From positions 1 to 7,421 of the forward strand of contig JAGGXT010000163.1 in assembly GCA_021162905.1 (NCBI GenBank): a stretch of 7,421 bases of DNA. Reading direction: 5' to 3'. A model generated the notes under the pieces. That model had not been told where the DNA came from, made no database searches, and worked only from the letters and a program-made list of their open reading frames with translations. Position 1 is the first letter of the stretch. The number at the start of each line of letters is the position of its first letter. Position numbers and translations under genes: made by a program. Shown here piece by piece: positions 1-6,371 of this stretch. The stretch is from Candidatus Odinarchaeota archaeon. GTDB taxonomy: Archaea > Asgardarchaeota > JAGGXT01.

Positions 1-803
1 CCCTCATACACATCTTCTGCAGAAAAATTGTATAAGTCTATTAGGCCTTCACAAATTTTTATTATTTCAGCATTATTTAACAGAGAACCCTCAAAAAAAT
101 TTTTATAACTTCTGTAAGAAGTTCTAATTCCTTTACTAAGTAAAGCTTGTATTCCCGTAAGTTCTATGTGTACCCTTTTGCACGTATCATCCAATCTGGT
201 CAGTAAATCCACCAGTTCTGAAAAATCACTTAGCAAAAACAAGTCAATGACCCTTAAGCGTCCAGCAACAGCACCTATATCTCCCAATGTCTCTTCCCTT
301 TCTTGCATAACCTCTTCGTTCCCCAGAACTTCTCTAAGCTTTTCAACATATTTCCTTAACGCTCTATCGACTGTTTCCCTTAATCTCTCAACAATTAGAT
401 GTTGATAGAGAAATATTCTTCTCTTATCTGTCATATTTACTCCTTTTCCTTCAATGATTTCTTCTTGGAATCTTTCCAAATTCCCTTGGCATTTCCCTGT
501 AAGTTGATATATTAAGCTAGTTAAGAAATCTGATAAACGTCTAGTTTCGATTTTTTCCATTCTGATTTTATTTAAATACTCTAGGATGGCTAAGTTTTTA
601 CGCTTAATGAAGTCTTCTACTACTTTTTCTACGTCTTTAATAGAATTCCCGACAAGAATTATGATGTAAAGATTGTTTGTAATATTTCTTAGTTCATCCT
701 CCAAAAAATAGTTCAATAGTTCCTCTATCACATCTTTATATGAATGATCTCTTGTTAATTCTTCGTAGCATGGTAATAAGAGGAATTTTAAGACCTCAGA
801 CAT
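1..803 (-). CDS. Uncharacterised helical protein, partial (C-terminus beyond the left edge)
   Basis: The reading frame is open from an ATG at 803 to the window edge, giving 267 codons without a stop. I do not recognise the family. The sequence is almost entirely helix-forming and leucine- and charge-rich. Residues about 1-50 start MSEVLKFLLLPCYEEL and end in a short hydrophobic stretch (NLYIIILVG). Residues about 125-170 are strongly charged and could form a coiled coil (VERLRETVDRALRKYVEKL). Residues about 180-225 form another leucine-rich helical segment. There is no signal peptide, no clear membrane span and no catalytic motif. The start is well supported: GGTGA overlaps the stop codon of the upstream ATPase gene and lies 8 nt before the ATG. 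The gene is therefore cotranscribed with that ATPase and translated right after it, which suggests a partner or effector of the ATPase. That function is inference. Codon use matches the neighbours. Confidence 0.8.
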   Translation of the reverse strand, partial: MSEVLKFLLLPCYEELTRDHSYKDVIEELLNYFLEDELRNITNNLYIIILVGNSIKDVEKVVEDFIKRKNLAILEYLNKIRMEKIETRRLSDFLTSLIYQLTGKCQGNLERFQEEIIEGKGVNMTDKRRIFLYQHLIVERLRETVDRALRKYVEKLREVLGNEEVMQEREETLGDIGAVAGRLRVIDLFLLSDFSELVDLLTRLDDTCKRVHIELTGIQALLSKGIRTSYRSYKNFFEGSLLNNAEIIKICEGLIDLYNFSAEDVYE

Positions 804-811
804 TACCAATC

Positions 812-816
812 TCACC
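812..816 (-). promoter_or_regulatory. Shine-Dalgarno site GGTGA overlapping the ATPase stop codon
   Basis: On the minus strand GGTGA contains the TGA stop of the ATPase gene (814-812) and precedes the ATG at 803 by 8 nt. It fixes the start of the partial downstream gene and indicates termination-reinitiation within one operon. Confidence 0.65.
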
Positions 817-2641
817 TTTCTAATAGCATTTTTAACATTTTGTCAACAATTTTAACGTAGTTCTTTTGTCTAATGGAATTGCCATATATGAAGTTTAATT
901 GCTCATTTAAGTTGCCACCTATTACGGGGGATAGAAGCGGAGCAGGAAATATTCTTGCCACTGTGTTAAAAGATAGTACTATATAATAACCGTCCATGCT
1001 TTGCAAAGGCAAATGCATACTGTTCATAAGGAGTAGTTGATATAGTTCTGGAAACGTATTACGTATTTTTTCTGGATCCGTTATTCCAACGATAAATTCC
1101 TCTAGTCGTAGTATTGCTTCCAAAAATTTTTCTGCTTCATCGGTGTCTGGGATTTCTTTCTCAAACACGAAGTCGCATACAAGTCTTATCAAGGGTAAAA
1201 TCGCAAAAATTAATACCTCTCGAGAAAACGCACCATGCTCAATACACATACCAAAAACGACTTCCATATTCTCATTGGAAACGTGTTTGAGCACGTAATC
1301 CATAAAAAGACTCTCTAGTTCTCCTTCCGTATATGTTAAGTAATTACTTATCAAGTTATAGAATTCGTTTACATGTATTATATCTTTTAATGCAGCTTTG
1401 CAAAGGAGATCACTCCTTATAGGTCTTCCGGTATATATTATACCCCTCTCTGCAAGATTTTTTATTCGATTTATAAGTTTATTTTGGGAAAAGGATAATT
1501 TTTGACAAAGTTCTCTGAGGCTCGTAGGCTCTAGATTAAGTAACAAGTAGGAAATTAGTAACTTTTCATCTTCATCGAGACTACCAAGTAATCTGTAAAA
1601 TTCTTCATCAATACGACGCAGTCCAATACGTTGATCTAAATAATGCAACCAATATCTTCTATCAGTATTAAACTCTCTATAGGCGTTTTTAGGAGAATTG
1701 AGGACAATATCGATTAGGGTGTTACCTTTAGTTTCGATTAGGTCTATGTACCATGCGGGTCTACCTCTTGATGCCCACCACACAAAATTCATAAGACCCG
1801 TTGGTAGTTTTGTTTGTTCCCCAAAGCGTTGCTTAAAATAATCACTAATAATATTACGAGTAGCTTTTGGCAAATAGATAGGAAACCCTCTCCAACCAGG
1901 TCCTCTTAAAAGTTCAAAAGCTGATACTGGGGCACAAGCCATTATTACATATGGAGAAAGTCCTTTCATCGCTCTATCTAATAGTGCGCGTATTGGCGTT
2001 TGGGCATATGTTACGGACTCTCTAAGTCTTCCATATGTCTCTTCAACTTCATCTATTAGTAATACGGTTTTTACTCTTTGCTTACTCAAAATATTATTTA
2101 TTGTGCTAAGTTGCATGTTAAGATATTTAGTAAAATAGTCTGGAAGGGAATAGTCGTATCGTTCAAGATCAAGTAAGAGTGCTTTATTTTTTAACCATTC
2201 TTTTAAATCATCAGAAAGTGTATTCCTTTGTATAAGCGAGTTAACAGCCTTTTTTAGAGATTCTACTTGTTCGTCAATCATTTTTTTAATTTCACTAGAA
2301 AATTTTTCTTCCGAAATTTTATTTTTTGACGATGCGCCGACATAATCTAAAATGGCATTAAGACTTGCGAAGAATGTAGGTAACTTATTATTCCATGCAA
2401 ACTTGTACAGATGCTTTAATAATGTAGTTTTTCCTGCACCAAATGGTGCTATTATTATTGGGGGCCGTATATCCGTTTCCTCTCTGGCAAATTTTAAAAT
2501 TCGGTTTTCAACTTCTTCTCTTACTTCCTTATGTTTTTTTGTAAGATCTCTCCAACTAGTAGAAACTTCCGCCAATTGTACCCCTTCCCTATATGAAAGT
2601 TGAAGCGGACCCTTAAAAAAATTTTGATGAAAAATGATCAT
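812..2641 (-). CDS. P-loop (AAA-type) ATPase with C-terminal winged helix, function unknown
   Basis: This is a cytosolic ATPase of 609 aa when started at the ATG at 2641. An in-frame TTG at 2656 would add five residues and cannot be excluded; I prefer the ATG because TTG without a clear Shine-Dalgarno site is weak. Walker A is APFGAGKTT at residues 65-73 (Lys71, Thr72), with Ala instead of Gly at the first P-loop position. Walker B is TVLLIDEVEE at about 192-201 (Asp197, Glu198). A strand and loop with ACAPVSAFELL follow at about 235-245, in the place of a sensor strand. Residues 360-415 read as a winged helix (LRELCQKLSFSQNKLINRI, then LAERGIIYTGRP). The C-terminal 190 residues are helical and unassigned. 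The IDEVE box followed by Arg-rich helices recalls ORC/Cdc6-like and BREX BrxD-like (DUF2791) ATPases, but I cannot assign it to either. It is first in an operon with the helical gene at 803-1. A DNA-linked regulatory or loader role is inference. Confidence 0.82.
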   Translation of the reverse strand: MIIFHQNFFKGPLQLSYREGVQLAEVSTSWRDLTKKHKEVREEVENRILKFAREETDIRPPIIIAPFGAGKTTLLKHLYKFAWNNKLPTFFASLNAILDYVGASSKNKISEEKFSSEIKKMIDEQVESLKKAVNSLIQRNTLSDDLKEWLKNKALLLDLERYDYSLPDYFTKYLNMQLSTINNILSKQRVKTVLLIDEVEETYGRLRESVTYAQTPIRALLDRAMKGLSPYVIMACAPVSAFELLRGPGWRGFPIYLPKATRNIISDYFKQRFGEQTKLPTGLMNFVWWASRGRPAWYIDLIETKGNTLIDIVLNSPKNAYREFNTDRRYWLHYLDQRIGLRRIDEEFYRLLGSLDEDEKLLISYLLLNLEPTSLRELCQKLSFSQNKLINRIKNLAERGIIYTGRPIRSDLLCKAALKDIIHVNEFYNLISNYLTYTEGELESLFMDYVLKHVSNENMEVVFGMCIEHGAFSREVLIFAILPLIRLVCDFVFEKEIPDTDEAEKFLEAILRLEEFIVGITDPEKIRNTFPELYQLLLMNSMHLPLQSMDGYYIVLSFNTVARIFPAPLLSPVIGGNLNEQLNFIYGNSIRQKNYVKIVDKMLKMLLER

Positions 2642-2680
2642 TTTTGTAGTTAGCAATTCCAGCGAAAAAGCTAAAAACGG

Positions 2681-2690
2681 TTATTTTAAA
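2681..2690 (-). promoter_or_regulatory. Putative TATA box for the ATPase operon, inside an inverted repeat
   Basis: On the minus strand TTTAAAATAA lies so that a start about 25 nt downstream would fall near 2660. That gives a leader of about 19 nt for the ATG at 2641, or an almost leaderless TTG at 2656. The box lies between the arms AACGG (2676-2680) and CCGTT (2697-2701), read on the plus strand, a five-base inverted repeat that could be an operator. Other AT-rich candidates lie farther upstream (ATAAAATATA near 2717-2727). No transcription data are available. Confidence 0.35.
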
Positions 2691-2801
2691 GTGTGGCCGT
2701 TAATATTAAAGTAAAGCTATATTTTATCCGTGACATAATCTAGATAACTTGTCCGCGATAGGAAGCATTATTTCAGTCTACGAAGAATTGTTCTGTCCCA
2801 G

Positions 2802-2939
2802 TCAAAGAAAGAATGACTCAATCTTATTAAAAACGTGATAATACGTGCAACTAATGGTAACAAGTCGTAACAGACAATTAGATAATTTTACAAGCTGTTT
2901 CTTTAAACTCAGTGCACTTTTAACACTTTTTACTCTCAT
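2802..2939 (-). CDS. Small ORF of 45 aa, doubtful
   Basis: An ATG at 2939 opens a frame of 45 codons ending in TGA. The product begins MRVKSVKSALSLKKQL and is basic at the N-terminus. A weak purine-rich site (AAGGGAT) precedes the ATG by about seven nt. There is no recognisable domain, and an overlapping frame on the same strand is equally protein-like, so this may be a chance frame in gene debris and not a real gene. Confidence 0.18.
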   Translation of the reverse strand: MRVKSVKSALSLKKQLVKLSNCLLRLVTISCTYYHVFNKIESFFL

Positions 2940-3035
2940 CTAATAATCCCTTAGTAATTACTGCAGTTGTTTATGGAATTTCCAGAAATAATCTTCTGTT
3001 TTTTATCTTGTCACGCCATTTATGGAAGCTCGTTG

Positions 3036-3287
3036 CTAGAAAAGTTCTTCAGGTTTTGGTACTTTGAGCCCTAAGAATTTTAAGATCGTAATGAAGATTT
3101 GTACCTGTGCTCCTAATCCCAGAGCATCCATTATATCACCTGCTTCAGTTAAAACTGAATTATGATATTCTTCAGGGAGTTCTTTGCATAAACTATATTG
3201 CGTTTCGATACTCAAGTTCTCTGCTATCTTTGAGGCAAGTTTCCAAATTTCGTATTGTCCAACTTTTATCTCTTTTTTCTCAGACAT
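3036..3287 (-). CDS. Small uncharacterised protein, 83 aa
   Basis: I do not recognise this protein. It starts MSEKKEIKVGQYEIWKLASK, is charged in its first half, and has a hydrophobic or amphipathic segment near the C-terminus (ALGLGAQVQIFITILKFLGL, residues about 53-72) before the charged tail KVPKPEELF. The segment could be a buried helix pair or a short membrane-associated helix. The frame extends upstream to a GTG at 3371, but I chose the ATG at 3287: a GGGGT purine site lies about 7 nt before it, and a TTTATA box at 3328-3323 places transcription start near 3300, inside the longer version. The extra 28 residues of the longer version also look non-coding in composition. It lies 99 bp downstream of the broken transporter gene and probably has its own promoter. 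The charged half and the absence of known motifs give no function. Confidence 0.6.
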   Translation of the reverse strand: MSEKKEIKVGQYEIWKLASKIAENLSIETQYSLCKELPEEYHNSVLTEAGDIMDALGLGAQVQIFITILKFLGLKVPKPEELF

Positions 3288-3322
3288 ATCACTACCCCAA
3301 CAATTATTGTAATATCTTAACC

Positions 3323-3330
3323 TATAAACA
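3323..3330 (-). promoter_or_regulatory. Putative TATA box of the 83-aa gene
   Basis: The minus strand reads TGTTTATA here. With archaeal spacing of about 25 nt, transcription would begin near 3300 and leave a leader of about 13 nt containing GGGG before the ATG at 3287. This geometry is the main reason for choosing the shorter start. Confidence 0.4.
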
Positions 3331-3386
3331 CCTACATTTTGCCAAATAGGTAGGTATTCTGACAATTTCACGTTGATAACTCCAGA

Positions 3387-4119
3387 TCACTTCTTTTTCA
3401 ATATTCTTTTGTACCAGACAAACCATGGATTATCTAGGAAGCCAATTATGTTTTTACTTACTATTTGCCCAATTATTAACGGTATCACAGGCATTACTCC
3501 ATAGAAAGCTAATGTTACAAAAATTATTGAATCCAGCGTTAAATCCAAAACGTCTGAAACCGAAGACCTTAACCATACATAAGGATTTAAAGAATGATCC
3601 AGCTTAAACATGTTCTCCCTGTGAAGAAATTTTTGTTTCAACTTAGAGAATACATATGCATCTAAGTTCGAACAGATTAGGAAAGATATCCAACTTGCGA
3701 CCGTTATCCTTATACTTAGCCCGAATAGATATTGCCATGCTTCCTCGAACTCGAAGAAGGGCGCTGGGGCTAAGCGAGTTAACCATAGCAATAAATGTTA
3801 CAAGTAAAACCTGAGTTATAAAAGCAATAACAATCGCCAAATGAGCACTTCTTCTTCCGTAGACTTCGTTTATCATATCTATGGCTTGAGCTATGAAAGG
3901 ATAGATAAATACTGCAGCTGGTGCATAAAATTGGTAAAAGCCCAGATCAAAGTTTATTGCTCTGCTGGCCAATATTTGCGATGCTCCAAGATAAATTGTG
4001 TAAAACGCTGTTAAAGCAGCAAAACCAATCTCCCTAAAATTCTTAACAATATAAGCACTAGCATAAGTCACCACAGTCAAACTTATTACCCAATAAACCC
4101 AAACAACTGGAAACCCCAT
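3387..4119 (-). pseudogene. Queuosine/archaeosine precursor transporter (VUT/YhhQ family, COG1738, DUF165), frameshifted
   Basis: Two overlapping minus-strand frames together make one transporter. The first (4119 to about 3770) encodes the N-terminal membrane helices and the family motif NEVYGRR at residues 84-90. The second (about 3765 to 3387) encodes the C-terminal helices, including the family pattern LRSSVSDVLDLTLDSIIF and ending KRILKKK. Removing one G from the GGGG run at 3766-3769 (plus strand) joins them as MVNSLSPAPFFEFEEAW, matching the proline-rich loop expected in this family, and gives an uninterrupted product of 243 aa, close to the usual size. The family imports 7-deazaguanine precursors (preQ0/preQ1) across the cell membrane, used in archaea to make archaeosine at tRNA position 15. 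The ATG at 4119 has GGGAGA 5 nt upstream. Without frame correction the first frame ends after 158 residues with an unrelated tail. It may be a true pseudogene, a homopolymer sequencing error, or slippage-tolerant. Confidence 0.85.
3766..3769. other. Probable single-base insertion in a G4 run (frameshift site)
   Basis: The plus strand reads GCGCTGGGGCTAAG. On the coding strand the run is CCCC. With three C's the reading continues in frame from NSLSP into APFFEFEEAW. The joined interval of 733 nt is one base more than 244 codons, as expected for a one-base insertion. Confidence 0.7.
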
Positions 4120-4165
4120 TTTGTTCTCCCTTCCTTCTGACTAGTAGCTTTCAATTTCTAAGAAA

Positions 4166-4200
4166 GTATTTCCGTATTTGTACGTATTTTTACGTAAAAA
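4166..4200. repeat. GTATTT/TACGTA repeat cluster, possible operator
   Basis: GTATTT begins at 4166, 4174 and 4184, and a related GTAAAA at 4194, so the last three units have a spacing of 10. Two copies of the self-complementary hexamer TACGTA (4181-4186 and 4191-4196) are separated by TTTT, which places them one helical turn apart and also makes an inverted repeat. The cluster lies 47-81 bp upstream of the transporter start, where the TATA box and upstream region would be, so a dimeric regulator is plausible. The regulator is unknown. Confidence 0.4.
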
Positions 4201-4285
4201 CACATATTTACACTTTTCTGTGAAATATTCACCGACCATGGAAAGTAATTATGCAATGAAAAACCAAAAATAACATTCTCAATTA

Positions 4286-4417
4286 ATGTTCCTGTTTTGT
4301 AAAAAACTCAAGGATAGCTTATTTTTTAAATCAGTAGAAAGAAGAAAGTTATTAAGAAATAAGAAAATCAAAGAGGAATTTATTCTTAATTTATTAGATG
4401 GAACAGTGAAATATTGA
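4286..4417 (+). CDS. Small ORF of 43 aa upstream of the NurA-like gene, doubtful
   Basis: An ATG at 4286 opens 43 codons ending in TGA. The product starts MFLFCKKLKDSLFFKSVERR, has a lysine/arginine-rich middle, and ends LLDGTVKY. There is no Shine-Dalgarno site; an AT-rich stretch about 20 bp upstream would allow a leaderless transcript. It ends 70 bp before the NurA-like start and upstream of that gene's likely promoter. No family is recognised. It could be a real small basic peptide, the tail of a lost gene, or a chance frame in AT-rich DNA. Confidence 0.22.
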   Translation: MFLFCKKLKDSLFFKSVERRKLLRNKKIKEEFILNLLDGTVKY

Positions 4418-4432
4418 CGCGTATTTGGTAAT

Positions 4433-4446
4433 CGAAAGGGATAAAT
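4433..4446 (+). promoter_or_regulatory. Putative BRE/TATA promoter of the NurA-HerA-like operon
   Basis: CGAAAG (4433-4438) resembles a BRE element and is followed by GATAAAT (4440-4446). Transcription would start near 4468, leaving a leader of about 20 nt that includes the GAGGGGG ribosome site. The spacing is right for an archaeal promoter; the boxes themselves are only moderate matches. Confidence 0.42.
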
Positions 4447-4470
4447 CGCTGATCATTTTCTATACTTTTT

Positions 4471-4477
4471 GAGGGGG
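4471..4477 (+). promoter_or_regulatory. Shine-Dalgarno site GAGGGGG for the GTG start at 4488
   Basis: GAGGGGG ends 10 nt before a GTG. An in-frame stop (TGA at 4470-4472) overlaps this site and no other start codon lies between, so the GTG at 4488 is the most upstream start possible and the ribosome site confirms it. Confidence 0.6.
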
Positions 4478-4487
4478 AACTCTTGAA

Positions 4488-6371
4488 GTGACTATTAGAT
4501 CTTATGTGAGTTCAAGTGTTTCGAAACTTGGAGAAAAGTTGAGAGGAACTACTAACGAGCAGGTTAGTGATTACAAGGAGAGGTTTAGTGTTGTAAAGGA
4601 GATGTATGATGAATTTATGAAGGATCTTATTGTTCAAAGGTTTAATAGTGAAAAGTGTTTTGAATTTGCTGTCAATTTTTTTGGCAAACCGAGAATAAAG
4701 TTTGTGGCAATAGACGGAACAGCATATGCAAGAGAAATATTTGATTTAGTGATATTTTTTGGAGGAGCTTATGCTTGTGAAGGCGAAATAGAGTTTTCAA
4801 AAAAAGGTAGGCCTAAGATCAAGTATTCCACTAAAGTAATAGAGGAAGGACAAGGAATATCTTCTTGTGTCCCACTATACATAAATGAGATTCCAGAAAT
4901 AGATCAAACCTTTTTTGAAGAGAAGGAGGGCGAATTAGCCCTGGGAAAATCTCTGCAGGACGAGGAAATAATCAATAATTCTCAAATAGCTCTTTCTATA
5001 ATGCACTTCGCGGAGTACTTTCTAGCCTACATGATGGTTAAGAATGATCCAGAAGTAGGGTTAATTTTATTAGACCGAACCTTATCTGGAGATCAAGCTA
5101 GTTTCATAAGTAAAACATCGAAGAAAGAAAATTGGGAAAGAAAATCCGCACTTATAAACTTTAACTTTGAAGGAAGAAAAATAACTTCAAGACTACTTGA
5201 ATATGGAAGATACAGAATTTATAATCCAGAATTAGATCTACCTCCTCCTAGAGGAGATTATTTAAAATATAGATTGATTTATTTAATTGAAGAAAAGGGC
5301 CCCATTAACCTAGAAACTATAATCAAAGAATTAAAGACTGAAGAAAGAATAGAAAGAGTGGAAAAGATTCTAAAGAAACTTGAGGACGATGGCTTCATAA
5401 AAGAAACAAAAGGTTACTACGATGTGGTTGATGAATTAAAAGATGCTTGGTCTATTCTTAAGAAACTTGTCGAATTTATTGGGAAAAGGGTTTTTGAGGA
5501 AAATGAACTGCAGATAGAGAAATATGGGAAAAATTATTGGCTAACAACTTTGGACTTAAGTTTTCTAACCTTGTTCTGTATTTATATGCTTATAGAGGAA
5601 TGTTGGAAAAGAAACATCTTACTTGTCGGAATGACAAAGGATACCTCAGCTAAGGACTTTAAAAGTCATTTTATTCCAATATGTCAAAACAGTCAAATAA
5701 TATCTTTAAATATTGACCAGAGGAAGTTGGCCTTAATCCCTAATACCGATAGAATGTTTTTACAATCTCTATCTTTGTTAAACTTAGAGCAAATAAGCCC
5801 GCCATGGTCTTTAATAGAGTATGATAGTTCATTTAAAACATTGGTTCCTGCAAGGGATGAAAAAACCGGGGTAGTACTACCCGGCTATGTTAGAGGAGCC
5901 ATAAGGAATAAGATATCTCCTGAAAGATTATTCTTAAAGTCTTATATTCAGTTAATTCAAGCTAAAAGTGATAAAAGATTGAGAAGTAATGTTTTGGCCA
6001 TAGATAGACTTGTTTTTCCATTAGATTTGAAGAGTGAAACAATAGTTACCTTTAAGAATAAGTATGGGAAATTCGAAGAATTAGTCAAAGTAATAGTATA
6101 CAAGGATAAAAACGTAGAGAATAAAATACAAAACATGTTGCTAGAAATTCTATATTATATGTCCGAAACAAATATTCCTGAGTTATTCGGCCATAATAAA
6201 CCTTTATTCGTAGCTGATAAAATTGCAAAATGGCATGTAAATGTAATAAAAAACGTAATTAAAGCTATGAAAAGATGGATAATGAACAACCCGGAATTAA
6301 GGGATTTTGTATTTTACATGAGTACTTTCAGGGAAAGGAGGGGTAAAATTGAAAGATACAGAGGAGGTTAA
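4488..6371 (+). CDS. NurA-family nuclease, unusually long, with an inserted winged helix
   Basis: NurA enzymes are metal-dependent nucleases with an RNase H-like fold that work with the HerA translocase on DNA ends. Visible landmarks, in order: the first acidic motif FVAIDGT (residues 72-78, Asp76), followed by a strand with FFGGAYA; GLILLDRTLSG (191-201, Asp196), matching the NurA DGsL-type strand; MTKDTSAKDF (382-391), matching the family KDS motif; NTDRMF (419-424); and near the C-terminus NKPLFVADKIAKWH (570-583), matching the P-L-x-x-A-(H/D) element. Between the second and third motifs, residues about 259-313 form a winged helix (YRLIYLIEEKGPINLETI, then LKKLEDDGFIKET), followed by a helical linker. 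At 627 aa it is far longer than typical NurA (roughly 300-450). The GTG start is fixed by GAGGGGG upstream. Its 3' end overlaps the HerA-like gene by 23 bp, so the two products are likely made together. Family assignment is firm; the residues named are candidates, and the biological role (repair or defence) is open. Confidence 0.85.
   Translation: MTIRSYVSSSVSKLGEKLRGTTNEQVSDYKERFSVVKEMYDEFMKDLIVQRFNSEKCFEFAVNFFGKPRIKFVAIDGTAYAREIFDLVIFFGGAYACEGEIEFSKKGRPKIKYSTKVIEEGQGISSCVPLYINEIPEIDQTFFEEKEGELALGKSLQDEEIINNSQIALSIMHFAEYFLAYMMVKNDPEVGLILLDRTLSGDQASFISKTSKKENWERKSALINFNFEGRKITSRLLEYGRYRIYNPELDLPPPRGDYLKYRLIYLIEEKGPINLETIIKELKTEERIERVEKILKKLEDDGFIKETKGYYDVVDELKDAWSILKKLVEFIGKRVFEENELQIEKYGKNYWLTTLDLSFLTLFCIYMLIEECWKRNILLVGMTKDTSAKDFKSHFIPICQNSQIISLNIDQRKLALIPNTDRMFLQSLSLLNLEQISPPWSLIEYDSSFKTLVPARDEKTGVVLPGYVRGAIRNKISPERLFLKSYIQLIQAKSDKRLRSNVLAIDRLVFPLDLKSETIVTFKNKYGKFEELVKVIVYKDKNVENKIQNMLLEILYYMSETNIPELFGHNKPLFVADKIAKWHVNVIKNVIKAMKRWIMNNPELRDFVFYMSTFRERRGKIERYRGG
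6337..6343 (+). promoter_or_regulatory. Shine-Dalgarno site GGAGGGG inside the NurA-like gene, for a TTG start
   Basis: GGAGGGG lies within the last codons of the NurA-like gene and ends 5 nt before TTG at 6349. It is one of the strongest ribosome sites in the window and is the reason for choosing this TTG as the HerA-like start. Confidence 0.65.

Larger units (their letters stand above)
2657..3035. other. Intergenic region of 379 bp with possible gene remnants
   Basis: No intact gene of convincing quality is seen here. The part next to 2657 holds the ATPase promoter. The minus strand carries three short open stretches in different frames: an ATG-started frame of 45 codons (2939-2802), a startless open frame of 39 codons ending at 2768, and a 14-codon frame (2768-2724). 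Their translations overlap in position and look protein-like (for example FFDWDRTILRRLK), which would suit a decayed gene. I saw no tRNA, no CRISPR-like repeat and no convincing C/D-box sRNA. No T-rich terminator is evident after the small gene that ends at 3036. Confidence 0.4.
4120..4487. other. Divergent intergenic region (368 bp) between transporter and NurA-like gene
   Basis: This region holds promoters in both directions. On the left, next to the transporter, are its Shine-Dalgarno site (GGGAGA, 4130-4125 on minus) and a cluster of GTATTT/TACGTA repeats (4166-4200). The middle holds a doubtful 43-codon plus-strand ORF (4286-4417). On the right is a BRE/TATA-like pair and a Shine-Dalgarno site for the NurA-like gene. 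No tRNA or other RNA gene was recognised. Confidence 0.6.

Noticed and set aside
166..405. Plus-strand open frame of 79 codons
   Set aside because: It is antisense to the helical protein gene (803-1), is serine/leucine-rich without any domain, and lacks a ribosome site; the minus strand is the coding one.
2352..2603. Plus-strand open frame of 83 codons
   Set aside because: It is antisense to the Walker A part of the ATPase gene, whose motifs prove the minus strand is coding.
2820..2870. Possible C/D-box sRNA in the intergenic region (GTGATAA near 2836)
   Set aside because: The C box deviates from RTGATGA and no properly spaced D, C' and D' boxes were found.
3107..3349. Plus-strand open frame of 80 codons
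   Set aside because: Antisense to the 83-aa gene and its promoter; no ribosome site or domain.
3288..3371. N-terminal extension of the 83-aa protein to a GTG at 3371
   Set aside because: The added 28 residues lie upstream of the likely transcription start near 3300, and the internal ATG has the better ribosome site.
3425..3607. Plus-strand open frame of 60 codons
   Set aside because: Antisense to the C-terminal half of the transporter, which is recognisable by family motifs.
3643..3765. Out-of-frame tail of the first transporter frame (RVRGSMAISIRAKYK onwards)
   Set aside because: It is unlike the transporter family and appears only because of the one-base shift; the conserved sequence continues in the other frame.
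5869..5882. Perfect 14-bp palindrome GGGTAGTACTACCC inside the NurA-like gene
   Set aside because: It codes for GVVLP in frame in a normal part of the protein and has no context as a terminator or regulatory site; probably chance.
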